The notes under the pieces: model-generated | What the model saw: the letters and a program-made list of their open reading frames with translations, nothing else | What the model was told of the DNA's origin: nothing | The model's database searches: none | Assembly (NCBI RefSeq): GCF_019844075.1 | Contig: NZ_CP081964.1 | Span: 1,240,001-1,304,000, forward strand | DNA length: 64,000 nt | Direction: 5' to 3' | Origin: Curtobacterium sp. TC1 | GTDB lineage: Bacteria > Actinomycetota > Actinomycetes > Actinomycetales > Microbacteriaceae | Shown here: positions 8,250-16,907 of the stretch, piece by piece | Layout of the letters: every line of letters begins with the position of its first letter | How positions within the stretch are numbered: position 1 is the first letter of the stretch | Translations under genes and position numbers: made by a program

Positions 8250-8262
8250 TAGGATCGGTTCC
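8250..8262 (+). promoter_or_regulatory. -10 box of a leaderless promoter
   Basis: TAGGAT (8250-8255) is 7 nt before the rpiB ATG, so rpiB probably has its own leaderless promoter although the upstream gene ends only 22 bases away. Confidence 0.5.
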
Positions 8263-8760
8263 ATGCGCATCCACCTCGGAACGGACCACGCCGGCCTCGA
8301 GTTCAACCAGACCCTCGCGACGCACCTGACGGAAGCCGGGCACGAGGTCGTGGACCACGGACCGACCGAGTACGACGCGCTCGACGACTACCCCTCGTTC
8401 TGCATCAACGCCGCGCACGCCGTGGTGCAGGACCAGCGCGCCGGTGTCCAGGCGCTCGGCGTCGTGTTCGGCGGCTCCGGCAACGGCGAGCAGATCGCCG
8501 CGAACAAGGTCGAGGGCGTCCGCGCAGCGCTCGTCTGGAACGAGTCGACCGCGCTCCTGGCGCGTCAGCACAACGACGCCAACGTCATCTCGATCGGTGC
8601 CCGCCAGCACACCGAGGACGAAGCGATCCGCTTCGTCGACCTGTTCATCGCCGAGCCGTTCTCGGGCGAGGAGCGTCACGCCCGCCGCATCGCGCAGCTC
8701 GCCGAGTACGAGCAGACGGGGCACATCGCCGGCAAGCAGATCGACGGCTCGGCCGAGTAG
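8263..8760 (+). CDS. rpiB: ribose-5-phosphate isomerase B, 165 aa
   Basis: Interconverts ribose 5-phosphate and ribulose 5-phosphate in the pentose phosphate pathway. The start M-R-I-H-L-G-T-D-H-A-G and the anion hole G-G-S-G-N-G-E-Q-I-A-A-N-K-V are diagnostic. The catalytic base is Glu76 (actinobacterial type, as Glu75 of the mycobacterial enzyme) rather than the Cys of E. coli RpiB. The C-terminal H-A-R-R-I-A-Q-L-A-E-Y-E matches mycobacterial RpiB. Followed after 9 bases by nei, as in mycobacteria. Confidence 0.95.
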   Translation: MRIHLGTDHAGLEFNQTLATHLTEAGHEVVDHGPTEYDALDDYPSFCINAAHAVVQDQRAGVQALGVVFGGSGNGEQIAANKVEGVRAALVWNESTALLARQHNDANVISIGARQHTEDEAIRFVDLFIAEPFSGEERHARRIAQLAEYEQTGHIAGKQIDGSAE

Positions 8761-8769
8761 ACAGGTCCC

Positions 8770-9699
8770 ATGCCCGAGGGTCACTCCGTCCACCGAATCG
8801 CCAACCAGTTCACCCGGCACTTCGTCGGCAAACGCTGCGAGGTGTCCAGTCCGCAGGGGCGGTTCGCCGCTGGGGCCGCGCAGCTCGACGGCAAGCGGAT
8901 GATCGCTGCCCGGGCGGTGGCGAAGCAGATGTTCCTCGAGTTCGAGGGCGACCTGTTCCTCCGCGTCCACCTCGGCCTCTACGGCGCGTGGGACTTCGCG
9001 GGGGTGATCTCGACCGCCGAGGCACTGTCGGACGACGACGACCGCGAAGAGTCGCTCAGCTCGATCGGCGCACCGCGGCTGGCCCGGTACCGGATGGCCG
9101 AGCAGGAGAAGGCGGAGGACCCGATCGAGTCCTTCCCCCCGGACCCCGTCGGCCAGGTGCGCGTCCGGATCCTGACCGAGGACACCGTCGCCGACCTGCG
9201 CGGCCCGACCGCCTGCGTCGTGGAGACGCCGGCCGAGGTGCAGCGCGCCCTCGACAAGCTCGGCCCCGACCCGATGAACGACGACGGCCCCGAGGCCGAG
9301 AAGGTGTTCGTCGACAACGTCCGGAAGCGCAACGTCGCCATCGGGCAGCTGCTCATGGACCAGTCGGTCGTGGCCGGCATCGGCAACATCTACCGTGCCG
9401 AACTGCTCTTCCGGCAGCGCATCGACCCGTACAAGCCGGGCAAGAAGATCACCGTCAAGCAGGCGAAGGCGCTCTGGGCGGACTGGTCGAAGCTGCTGCA
9501 CGACGGCGTCCGTGACGGCCTGATGATGACGATGGACGACCTGTCCGAGGCCGACCACAAGAAGGCCCTGCGCTCGCGCAAGGACCGCCACTGGGTCTAC
9601 CACCGGCAGGGCGAGCCGTGCCGGCTGTGCGGCACCGAGATCCGGATGGCCGACATGGCTGGCCGGAAGCTCTACTGGTGCCCGAAGGACCAGAAGTAG
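8770..9699 (+). CDS. nei: Fpg/Nei family DNA glycosylase (Nei1-like), 309 aa
   Basis: Base-excision repair enzyme removing oxidised pyrimidines and nicking the strand. It starts with the catalytic P2-E3 (M-P-E-G-H-S), has G-L-Y-G-A-W in the N-terminal domain and the helix-two-turn-helix D-Q-S-V-V-A-G-I-G-N-I-Y-R-A-E. The C-terminal zinc finger has Cys284, Cys287 and Cys304, but the expected fourth Cys is replaced (C-P-K-D, Asp307), so metal binding may be altered or use Asp. The sequence closely follows the recalled Rv2464c pattern. TAGACA, formed by the rpiB stop codon, lies 6 nt before the ATG and may be a weak promoter. Confidence 0.93.
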   Translation: MPEGHSVHRIANQFTRHFVGKRCEVSSPQGRFAAGAAQLDGKRMIAARAVAKQMFLEFEGDLFLRVHLGLYGAWDFAGVISTAEALSDDDDREESLSSIGAPRLARYRMAEQEKAEDPIESFPPDPVGQVRVRILTEDTVADLRGPTACVVETPAEVQRALDKLGPDPMNDDGPEAEKVFVDNVRKRNVAIGQLLMDQSVVAGIGNIYRAELLFRQRIDPYKPGKKITVKQAKALWADWSKLLHDGVRDGLMMTMDDLSEADHKKALRSRKDRHWVYHRQGEPCRLCGTEIRMADMAGRKLYWCPKDQK

Positions 9700-9719
9700 C
9701 GCGCCTCAGAATCGAGAGC

Positions 9720-11189
9720 TCAGAGTTCGCAGTACGTGAACCGCCCGGCGATGGCGGTCGCGAGCACCGGCATCGAACGCAACGCGGACGACGACGCCGT
9801 GAGCGGGTCCGACCCGACGAGCACGAGGTCCGCGACGTCGCCGACGGCCACGCTGACCCGTCCGTCCGTCGACCCTTGCCACGCGGCGAGCGCCGACAGT
9901 CGTTCGGCGGGGTGCCACGGGTCGCGGCCGTCGCGGTCGCGCCCGACGGCCGCGGCCATCGACACCCACGGGTCGAGGGGCGCCACCGGGGCGTCCGATC
10001 CGAGCAGCAGCCGGGCTCCGGCTCGGGCGAGCGACGCGAACGCAAAGGCCCGGTCGGTGCGGCCGGCCCAGTGCCGGTCGGCGATGTCGCGGTCGTCCAT
10101 GGCGTGCTCGGGCTGCACCGAGGCGGCCACCCCGAGCCTGGCGAACCGGTCGACGTCGGTGTCGACGAGCAGTTGCGCGTGCTCGATGGTGCCGCGGGCG
10201 CCGACGGCCTCGAAGACGTCGAGCGCGAGGGTGTTCGCCCGGTCGCCGATCGCGTGGATCGCGGGGACGAGGTCGGCGTCGACAGCCCGGCGGGTGATGG
10301 CCACGAGGTCGTCGAACTCCCACGCGAGCACGCCGGACCCGTCGGTCATGGCCGCGGTCCGGGTGCCGAGGGACCCGTCGGTGACGACCTTGAACGGCCC
10401 CATCGTCAGCAAGCCGCGGGTCCGGTCGACGACGTCGCCGGTGCGGAGCCCGCGGTTGATGACGGCATCGAGTTCCGCCGGGTAGACCCCGGACGCCACC
10501 CGGAGCGCGTCGGTGCCGGCGTGGATCCGGCGCGCCCAGCGGTCGAGGCCGAAGCGCATCTCGAGGTCGACGACGCCCGTCACACCGCGGGCGGCAGCGG
10601 CCTCCACCGCGTCGGCGACGTACCCGTCGAGCAGGTCGTCCGGCACCTGCGAGAGCGCACCGGTCACGTCGAAGGCGTCCTGCTCGCGCAGGACCCCGTC
10701 GGCACCCGCCTCGAGCGAGCGGCCGACGAGCGCGGAGAAGCGGGCGAGCGCGAGGGCGTTGCACCAGACCGCGTGCAGGTCACCGCTGATGACGACGGTC
10801 GGGAGGCCCGGTGCGGCCTGGTCGAGCAGCTCGCGTCGTGCGGGGGTCGGCCACAACCCGTCGCGGTAGCCGTGTCCGATCAGCACGCGGTCCGGCACCC
10901 CGGTCCGCGCGACCGCTGCGAGGAGGTCGGCGGTCGACTCCGCGGAGTCGCAGCCGGAGACGTCGACGCGGCGGCGCACCAGGGCCCACTGGTCGAAGTG
11001 CGTGTGGTGGTCGCGGAGGCCGGGGCCGAGCCACGCGCCGGCGGTCTCGACGACCTCGGTGTCGGGGCCTGCGGGGTCGAGCGTGCCGGCCGGCGCGATC
11101 TCGGCGACCCGGCCGTCGGCGATGCGGACGTCGGCAGGGGCCCCGGAGGTGCCCACCCTGCGGACGGTCCTGAGCAGGATCTCCGTCAC
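9720..11189 (-). CDS. YtcJ-like metal-dependent amidohydrolase, 489 aa
   Basis: Amidohydrolase-superfamily protein. The metal-binding H-x-H lies in L-R-D-H-H-T-H-F-D near residue 63, G-P-F-K-V-V-T-D-G-S-L-G-T-R carries the family's lysine/aspartate region, I-H-A-I-G-D-R-A-N gives the later His ligands and L-L-G-S-D-A-P the catalytic Asp. YtcJ relatives are cytoplasmic hydrolases of N-acyl or cyclic amide substrates, mostly uncharacterised. The GTG start follows GGAGG and overlaps the PaiB-like gene stop by 4 bp, so the two form an operon. It is divergent from the peptide-import operon and may act on an imported amide. Confidence 0.87.
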   Translation of the reverse strand: MTEILLRTVRRVGTSGAPADVRIADGRVAEIAPAGTLDPAGPDTEVVETAGAWLGPGLRDHHTHFDQWALVRRRVDVSGCDSAESTADLLAAVARTGVPDRVLIGHGYRDGLWPTPARRELLDQAAPGLPTVVISGDLHAVWCNALALARFSALVGRSLEAGADGVLREQDAFDVTGALSQVPDDLLDGYVADAVEAAAARGVTGVVDLEMRFGLDRWARRIHAGTDALRVASGVYPAELDAVINRGLRTGDVVDRTRGLLTMGPFKVVTDGSLGTRTAAMTDGSGVLAWEFDDLVAITRRAVDADLVPAIHAIGDRANTLALDVFEAVGARGTIEHAQLLVDTDVDRFARLGVAASVQPEHAMDDRDIADRHWAGRTDRAFAFASLARAGARLLLGSDAPVAPLDPWVSMAAAVGRDRDGRDPWHPAERLSALAAWQGSTDGRVSVAVGDVADLVLVGSDPLTASSSALRSMPVLATAIAGRFTYCEL

Positions 11190-11839
11190 CGTTCCTCCCG
11201 GTCGTCAGCGCGCGCAGCGTGCGCTCGTTCCATCTCGTCGGCGAGCGCCGGCGACGCGTAGGGGCCGTCGCCGCGCAGGCCGGCGATGATCCGGTCGACG
11301 ACCTCGGGCGCCTTGTTCTGCGAGAGCTTCGCGCGGGCGTCGAACCGGGTGATCCGGATGCGGATGCCCACGGTGCCCTTCGCCATCCGGCGTGCGGTCT
11401 CCTCGTCGATCTCGAGGGACACCGGCTCGGGCATGACACGCTCGAAGTGGTCGACGAGCTCGCCGAGCACCCGGAAGTTCTCGTCGTCGGACAGCAGCTC
11501 AGGCGTGCCCCACAGGTGTGCGGTGACGTGGTTCCAGGTGGGCACGAACTGTTCCGGCGGGTACCAGGCAGGGGAGACGTACCCGTGCGGACCCTGCACC
11601 ACGACCAGGACCTCGTGCCGGCCGAGTTCATGCGCGAGCTCGTCCGGACGGCCGACGTGCGAGACGAGCACGATCTCGTCGGGGTCGTCGTCCGGCCCGG
11701 GCGCCTCGAGCAGGAACGGGTAGTGCGACGCGACGATCCCGGCGTCGGTGTGCGACACGATCGTAGCCCACGGGTTGCCCGCGACCAGGCGCTTGACCTC
11801 GTCGACGTCCGTCATCAGGAAGTGGGGTGTGTGCCGCAT
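11186..11839 (-). CDS. FMN-binding PaiB-like protein, 217 aa
   Basis: PaiB family (FMN-binding split-barrel, annotated in Bacillus as a negative transcriptional regulator of proteases). Recognisable segments are M-R-H-T-P-H-F at the start, G-P-H-G-Y-V-S-P-A-W-Y in the flavin-binding strand, P-T-W-N-H/Y-V-T-A-H-L-W-G and the C-terminal Q-N-K. The ATG at 11839 begins the conserved N-terminus. It may be regulatory or enzymatic; the family assignment is firm, the role is not. Head of a two-gene operon with the amidohydrolase and divergent from the peptide ABC operon. Confidence 0.88.
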   Translation of the reverse strand: MRHTPHFLMTDVDEVKRLVAGNPWATIVSHTDAGIVASHYPFLLEAPGPDDDPDEIVLVSHVGRPDELAHELGRHEVLVVVQGPHGYVSPAWYPPEQFVPTWNHVTAHLWGTPELLSDDENFRVLGELVDHFERVMPEPVSLEIDEETARRMAKGTVGIRIRITRFDARAKLSQNKAPEVVDRIIAGLRGDGPYASPALADEMERAHAARADDREER

Positions 11840-11894
11840 GGTCCGAGCGTGGCACACGGCTCCGGCCGAGCGCGACACCTGTCGTTTCGCGAGT

Positions 11895-11930
11895 GTTTCA
11901 GACCGGTAAAAGTTTCAGAGTTCATTGAAA
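11895..11930. promoter_or_regulatory. putative operator: GTTTCAGA direct repeat and TTTCA-N8-TGAAA inverted repeat
   Basis: GTTTCAGA occurs at 11895-11902 and again at 11912-11919, 17 bp apart, and the second copy forms an inverted repeat TTTCA-N8-TGAAA (11913-11930). It lies upstream of the probable -35 of the peptide operon in an AT-rich patch. The GbsR/MarR-type regulator encoded in that operon is the natural candidate ligand. Confidence 0.45.
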
Positions 11931-11936
11931 GAAGCA

Positions 11937-11966
11937 TTGTGCCGGGGGTCGCTGCAGGCCTAGCTT
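11937..11966 (+). promoter_or_regulatory. promoter of the peptide-import operon
   Basis: TTGTGC (11937-11942) and TAGCTT (11961-11966) are separated by 18 bp and would start transcription about 25 nt before the ATG at 11998, which has a GGAGGAG ribosome-binding site. Confidence 0.45.
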
Positions 11967-11997
11967 CACTCATCAACGACGACCCGGAGGAGACCCC

Positions 11998-13584
11998 ATG
12001 CGACGCAGGACCATCGCCACGCTGGCCACGGCGGCCACGCTGGCACTCGTGGTGACCGGCTGTTCGGCGAGCGGCACGGCCGACTCCGACGGCGGATCCA
12101 GCCTGGTGTACGCCACCGGCGAGCCCGACCACCTGACGCCCGGACGGCAGACCGTCGCGTTCGACCAGGTGCAGAGCCTGTTCGCGCCGCTGACGCAGAC
12201 CGACGCGAAGGGCGAGCTCCACGACGTCGCCGCGAAGAGCGTCGAGAGCGACGACGCCACCACGTGGACCATCACGCTCCGGGACCGCTGGACGTTCCAG
12301 AACGGCGAGGCCGTCACCCCGGAGAGCTACGTGAAGGCCTGGAACCACGTCGCCTACGGACCGAACGCGTGGGAGAACAGCGGGCAGCTCGCCGCGATCG
12401 TCGGGTACACGGACCTCAACCCGGCGAAGGGCACCCCGAAGACGAAGGAGATGTCGGGGCTCAAGGTCACCGGCAAGGACACCTTCACGGTCACGCTCAC
12501 CCACGCCGACAGCCAGTTCCCGCTCCAGCTCAGCCAGGCCCAGACGGCGTTCTACCCGATGCCGTCCGCCGCGTACGACGACCTCAAGGCGTACGACAAG
12601 AAGCCGATCGGCAACGGCCCCTACGAGATGCAGTCGGCGTGGAAGGCGGACAAGGAGTTCACCGTCACCGCGTGGAAGGACTACGAGGGGACGAAGCCGG
12701 TCACGAAGGACGTCACGTTCCGGAGCTACTCCGACATGAACACCGCGTACACCGACGTCCTCGCGGGCAACGCCGACGTGCTGTTCCTGCCGACCGACAA
12801 GATGACCAGCGCGGAGGCCGACTTCGGCGACCGCCTGCACTCCTTCGACGCCCCCGGCATCGACTACCTCGGGTTCCCGCTCTGGGACGACCGGTACTCC
12901 GACCCCGACGTCCGACGCGCGATCTCGATGTCGATCGACCGCGACGAGGTGAACACCGCCATCTACGGCGGCCTGTACGAACCCGCCACCGCGCTCACGC
13001 CGCCGTCGATGTCCGGCACGGAAGAGGGCATCTGCGGCGAGGCGTGCGAGTTCGACCCCGCCGCGGCCAAGAAGCTCCTGGCGAAGTCCGGCGGCTTCGA
13101 CGGCACGATCACCCTCGTCTACCCCGGCGGCAGCGGCCTCGACTCGCTCTACGAGGCGTACGCCAACCAGATCCGGCAGAACCTGGGCGTCGACACCGTC
13201 GCGAAGGCCACCACCGACTGGGCCTCGTACTACTCCGAGCTGACGGACAAGAAGGTCGCCGGCCCGCACTTCGGCCACTGGGGCGCGCTGTACATCAGCC
13301 AGCAGAACACCCTCCGCGCCCTGTTCACCACGGCCGGCGGCTGCGCACCCTGCACCGGGTACTACCAGTCCGACACCGTGGACGCCCTGCTCGCGAAGGC
13401 CGACTCGGCCGGGTCCCAGGACGAGGCGAACGAGTACTACACGAAGACGCAGGAGGCCGTGCTCGAGGACTTCCCCGTCGTCCCGACCTTCTTCGACAAG
13501 TACTCCTACGTGACGAGTGACAAGGTCACGAAGCTCCCCGCGGTCGCCGGCAGCCCGGTCGTCACGCAGATCGCCGTGAAGTAG
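11998..13584 (+). CDS. oligopeptide-type ABC substrate-binding lipoprotein (SBP family 5), 528 aa
   Basis: Extracytoplasmic receptor of a peptide ABC importer. A signal peptide ends in the lipobox L-V-V-T-G-C with Cys22 as the lipid-anchored residue. The body shows the SBP_bac_5 pattern: F-A-P-L, W-T-I-T-L-R-D-R-W-T-F-Q-N-G, A-W-N-H, P-I-G-N-G-P-Y and D-V-R-R-A-I-S-M-S-I-D-R. It is the first gene of an operon of seven genes (11998-20529) with two permeases, a fused ATPase and two cytoplasmic hydrolases. The substrate is unknown; oligopeptides or cell-wall peptides are likely from the neighbouring hydrolases. Confidence 0.92.
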   Translation: MRRRTIATLATAATLALVVTGCSASGTADSDGGSSLVYATGEPDHLTPGRQTVAFDQVQSLFAPLTQTDAKGELHDVAAKSVESDDATTWTITLRDRWTFQNGEAVTPESYVKAWNHVAYGPNAWENSGQLAAIVGYTDLNPAKGTPKTKEMSGLKVTGKDTFTVTLTHADSQFPLQLSQAQTAFYPMPSAAYDDLKAYDKKPIGNGPYEMQSAWKADKEFTVTAWKDYEGTKPVTKDVTFRSYSDMNTAYTDVLAGNADVLFLPTDKMTSAEADFGDRLHSFDAPGIDYLGFPLWDDRYSDPDVRRAISMSIDRDEVNTAIYGGLYEPATALTPPSMSGTEEGICGEACEFDPAAAKKLLAKSGGFDGTITLVYPGGSGLDSLYEAYANQIRQNLGVDTVAKATTDWASYYSELTDKKVAGPHFGHWGALYISQQNTLRALFTTAGGCAPCTGYYQSDTVDALLAKADSAGSQDEANEYYTKTQEAVLEDFPVVPTFFDKYSYVTSDKVTKLPAVAGSPVVTQIAVK

Positions 13585-13592
13585 GGCACCGC

Positions 13593-14993
13593 ATGGACCA
13601 GCGCACCATCCTCCGTCTGGCGGCCGAGGTCCCCGACCGCGACGGCTTCCCGTTCGTCGACGACCTGCACGCCCGGTTCGACGCGCTCGCCGCGGCCCAC
13701 CCGGACCGGGTCACGGTCACCCGGATCGGCACCAGCCGGCTCGGTGAACCGCTGCACTCCTACCGGATCGGCACCGGGTCGCACGCCGCCGTCGTGGTCG
13801 GCGGCGTGCACCCGAACGAACCGATCGGTTCGTGGACGGCCCTGCACCTCGCCGAGACGATGACCACCGACGACGAGGCCCGTGCGCTCGACGTCACCTG
13901 GCACATCGTCCCGACGATCGACCCGGACGGCATGCGGCTCAACGAGGCCTGGTTCCACGACCCGCACGACCGGGTGTTCTACTCGCGGCACTTCTACCGC
14001 CCGGCCCCGGACAGCCAGGTGGAGTGGACGTTCCCGAACAGCTACCGGTCGGTGTACTTCGACCAGGTGCTGCCCGAGACGCTCGCGTTCATGCGGCTCA
14101 TCGACGACACCGAGCCGGACCTGCTGGTGTCGCTGCACAACGGCGAGATGGGCGGGGTCTACTACTACCTGTCCGAGGACCTGCCCGACGTCGTCGACAC
14201 CCTGCACGCGGTACCGGCCGCGCTCGGGCTGCCGCTCGACACCGGGGAGCCGGAGTCGCCGTTCCTGCGTGCACTCGCCCCCGCGGTGTTCGCGATGGAC
14301 GGGATCGAGACCGCGTACGACTACCTCGAAGGACTCGGGGTCGATCCGGGCGAGCACATCCACGGGGCGTCGAGCGCAGCGTGGGCGATGCGGCACGGGG
14401 CGCTGTGCATGGTCGCCGAACTGCCGTACTGGAGCCATCCGGACGCCGACGACCAGACCCCGACCGACGAGTCGTACGCCGACCTGCTCCGGCGCTGCTC
14501 CGCCGAGCTCGGTGCCTCGGGCGAGGAACTCCAGCAGTTCCTCGACGAGGCGTCGCCGATGCTGACGATCGAGTCGCCGTTCCTCGAGGCGTCGCGCGCC
14601 TTCGTGCCGATGCTCGTCAGCACGGCCGACACCGACCGCCGTCGCGCCGACCGCGAGCCGGCCGAGCGGATGGCCACGGTCGCGGAGCGTTTCGGCTGCG
14701 AGGACCTGGTCCGCTGCTTCCGACTGCGCTACGGCGGCATGCTGCTCCGTGCGGTCGAGGCGGAGACCACCGCCGGCACGGCGTCCGCGCCGCTCCGGCG
14801 CCTGTGCGACCGCCTGGTGGAGCGGTACGCGCGCTGGCAGGCGGACGCGTCCACGGACGCCCAGCCGATCCCGGTGCGGAAACTGGTGGGGGTGCAGTAC
14901 GGGGCGATCCTCGCCTGCGCGGCACACGTGTCGGACCCGGCCCGCGCCTCCCGTCCGCCCCTGGTCACCACGAGCAGGTCGGGAGGCGCGTGA
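13593..14993 (+). CDS. M14-family zinc carboxypeptidase-like protein, 466 aa
   Basis: The metal site H-x-x-E is seen in G-G-V-H73-P-N-E76-P and a third ligand in S-L-H182-N-G-E; a Glu in M-V-A-E-L-P-Y-W is a candidate catalytic base. M14 enzymes cleave C-terminal residues of peptides, including muropeptides in some branches. There is no signal peptide, so it should act in the cytoplasm on imported peptides. It starts 8 bases after the receptor gene and its stop overlaps the first permease by one base (TGATG). Specificity is inferred only from context. Confidence 0.85.
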   Translation: MDQRTILRLAAEVPDRDGFPFVDDLHARFDALAAAHPDRVTVTRIGTSRLGEPLHSYRIGTGSHAAVVVGGVHPNEPIGSWTALHLAETMTTDDEARALDVTWHIVPTIDPDGMRLNEAWFHDPHDRVFYSRHFYRPAPDSQVEWTFPNSYRSVYFDQVLPETLAFMRLIDDTEPDLLVSLHNGEMGGVYYYLSEDLPDVVDTLHAVPAALGLPLDTGEPESPFLRALAPAVFAMDGIETAYDYLEGLGVDPGEHIHGASSAAWAMRHGALCMVAELPYWSHPDADDQTPTDESYADLLRRCSAELGASGEELQQFLDEASPMLTIESPFLEASRAFVPMLVSTADTDRRRADREPAERMATVAERFGCEDLVRCFRLRYGGMLLRAVEAETTAGTASAPLRRLCDRLVERYARWQADASTDAQPIPVRKLVGVQYGAILACAAHVSDPARASRPPLVTTSRSGGA

Positions 14994-15934
14994 TGCGTCC
15001 GACGCTCGCCGTCGGTCGCCGGCTCGGCGGCCTGGCCATCGTGTTCCTCGGGGTGACGTTCCTCATCTACGCGATGACCTTCGCGCTGCCCGGCGACCCG
15101 ATCAAGGCGCTCGGCGGCGAGCGTCCGCTCAGCGACGCGGTCGTCCGCACGCTCCGCGCCGAGTACCACCTGGACCAGCCGCTCTGGCTGCAGTACGTGC
15201 AGTACCTCGGCGGGCTGTTCCGTGGCGACTTCGGCACCGACTTCAACGGGCAGTCCGTCGGCGAGCAGATGGCGTCGCGCTGGCCGGTCACGATCACCCT
15301 GGCGCTCACCGCCTGGGCCCTCGAGATCGTCCTGGGCATCGGGCTCGGGGTGCTCTCCGCCCTGCGGCGCGGCACCGCCCTCGACAAGACGGTCCTGGTC
15401 GGCACCATCGTCGTCGGCGCGATCCCCGTGTTCGTCCTCGGCGTCGCCCTGCAACTGGTGTTCTCGGTGCGGCTGCACTGGTTCCCGGTCGCCGGCGTCA
15501 CCGCGGGCTGGCCGACGGCGTACATCCTGCCGGCGTTCGTCATCGCGCTCTTCGGCCTCGCCGCGGTGTCCCGGCTCACCCGCACCTCGATGATCGAGAC
15601 CCTCGACGCCGACTACGCCCGCACCGCACGGGCCAAGGGGCTCACGCCCGGTCGGATCGTCGGCGTGCACGTGATGCGGAACTCGCTCATCCCCACCGCC
15701 ACCTACCTGGCGACCGACCTCGGGTACCTGATGGGCGGCACCGTGATCATCGAGGGCATCTTCAACCTGCCCGGCGTCGGCAACCTGCTGTTCCAGGGCA
15801 TCCGGTCGCACGAAGGCGCGGTCGTCGTCGGCATCTCGACCGCGCTCATCCTGGTGTTCCTCGTCACGAGCGTGCTCGTCGACCTGCTGCACGCCGCCCT
15901 CGACCCCCGCGTCCGGACCGGAGCAGCCGCATGA
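14993..15934 (+). CDS. peptide ABC transporter permease, DppB/OppB type, 313 aa
   Basis: Inner-membrane permease of the importer. It has an N-terminal membrane segment (G-L-A-I-V-F-L-G-V-T-F-L-I-Y), the P-G-D-P motif after it typical of DppB, five further hydrophobic segments and the EAA loop D-Y-A-R-T-A-R-A-K-G-L that contacts the ATPase. The start ATG overlaps the previous stop and follows GGGAGG by 8 nt. It pairs with the DppC-type permease that overlaps it by 4 bp. Confidence 0.93.
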   Translation: MRPTLAVGRRLGGLAIVFLGVTFLIYAMTFALPGDPIKALGGERPLSDAVVRTLRAEYHLDQPLWLQYVQYLGGLFRGDFGTDFNGQSVGEQMASRWPVTITLALTAWALEIVLGIGLGVLSALRRGTALDKTVLVGTIVVGAIPVFVLGVALQLVFSVRLHWFPVAGVTAGWPTAYILPAFVIALFGLAAVSRLTRTSMIETLDADYARTARAKGLTPGRIVGVHVMRNSLIPTATYLATDLGYLMGGTVIIEGIFNLPGVGNLLFQGIRSHEGAVVVGISTALILVFLVTSVLVDLLHAALDPRVRTGAAA

Positions 15935-16821
15935 CCACCTCAGCGCTCAGCGCCACCGTCGAACCCGTCGTCGGCGGTCGCCGCCGACCCCTGCTGGCCG
16001 CGGCCCGGACCCCCGGCTTCTGGGTGCCCGCCTCGGTCCTGGTCGTCGTGCTGCTCGTCGCGTCGTTCCCGCAGCTGTTCGCCGGACTGTTCGGCCACGG
16101 CGACCCCCGGGTGTGCGACCTCGGGCAGAGCGGCGCCTCGCCGACCGGCGGGCACCCGTTCGGCTTCGACCTGCAGGGCTGCGACGTGTACGCCAACGTC
16201 GTGTACGGCACCCGGTCGTCGATCGCCGTCGCGGTGCTCACCACCGTGCTCGCCGGCATGGTCGCCGTCGTCGTCGGGACGATCGCGGGCATGGTCGGCG
16301 GGTGGGTCGACGCCGTGCTCGCCCGCCTGACCGACGTGTTCCTCGGCTTCCCGTTCCTGCTCGGCGCCGTCGTGGTGCTCAACAGCGTGGGGGAGCGCTC
16401 GGTGCTCACCGTGTCGCTCGTGCTCGCACTGTTCGGGTGGCCGACGATGGCCCGGCTCGTGCGGTCGAGCGTCCGCAGCGTGCGGAACGCCGAGTTCGTG
16501 CTCGCCGCCCGCACGATGGGGCTGTCCACCTGGCGGATCACCACCCGGTACGTCCTGCCGTCGTCGATCTCGCCGCTGCTCGTGCTCGCGACCATCACCG
16601 TCGGCGGCGTCATCGTGTCCGAGTCGTCGCTGACCTACCTCGGCATCGGGCTCGAGAGCCCCGCGATCTCGTGGGGACTGCAGCTCTCCGCAGCGACGGC
16701 GCAGTTCCTCCGCGCCCCGCACATGCTCATCGCACCCGCGACGTTCCTCGCCGTGACCGTGCTCGCCGTCATCGCGCTCGGCGACACGCTGCGCGCCGCG
16801 CTCGACCCGCGTCGGCGCTGA
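15931..16821 (+). CDS. peptide ABC transporter permease, DppC/OppC type, 296 aa
   Basis: Second permease. It shows the DppC hallmarks H-P-F-G-F-D (degenerate H-P-F-G-T-D), G-x-R-x-S-x-x-x-A near the start of the core, D-V-F-L-G-F-P in the second half and the EAA loop F-V-L-A-A-R-T-M-G, with S-Y/T-L-G-I-G-L near the end. About six membrane segments. A loop with two Cys (V-C-D-L-G, G-C-D-V-Y) may form a disulfide outside the membrane. Overlaps the previous gene by ATGA. Confidence 0.93.
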   Translation: MTTSALSATVEPVVGGRRRPLLAAARTPGFWVPASVLVVVLLVASFPQLFAGLFGHGDPRVCDLGQSGASPTGGHPFGFDLQGCDVYANVVYGTRSSIAVAVLTTVLAGMVAVVVGTIAGMVGGWVDAVLARLTDVFLGFPFLLGAVVVLNSVGERSVLTVSLVLALFGWPTMARLVRSSVRSVRNAEFVLAARTMGLSTWRITTRYVLPSSISPLLVLATITVGGVIVSESSLTYLGIGLESPAISWGLQLSAATAQFLRAPHMLIAPATFLAVTVLAVIALGDTLRAALDPRRR

Positions 16822-16907
16822 CCCGCACGGCGCGCCCCGCGTCGTGGCGGGCACCGCCGCGGCCGACGCGCCAGACTCGCTGCAGAACCGTTCTCGAAAG
16901 GACCACC

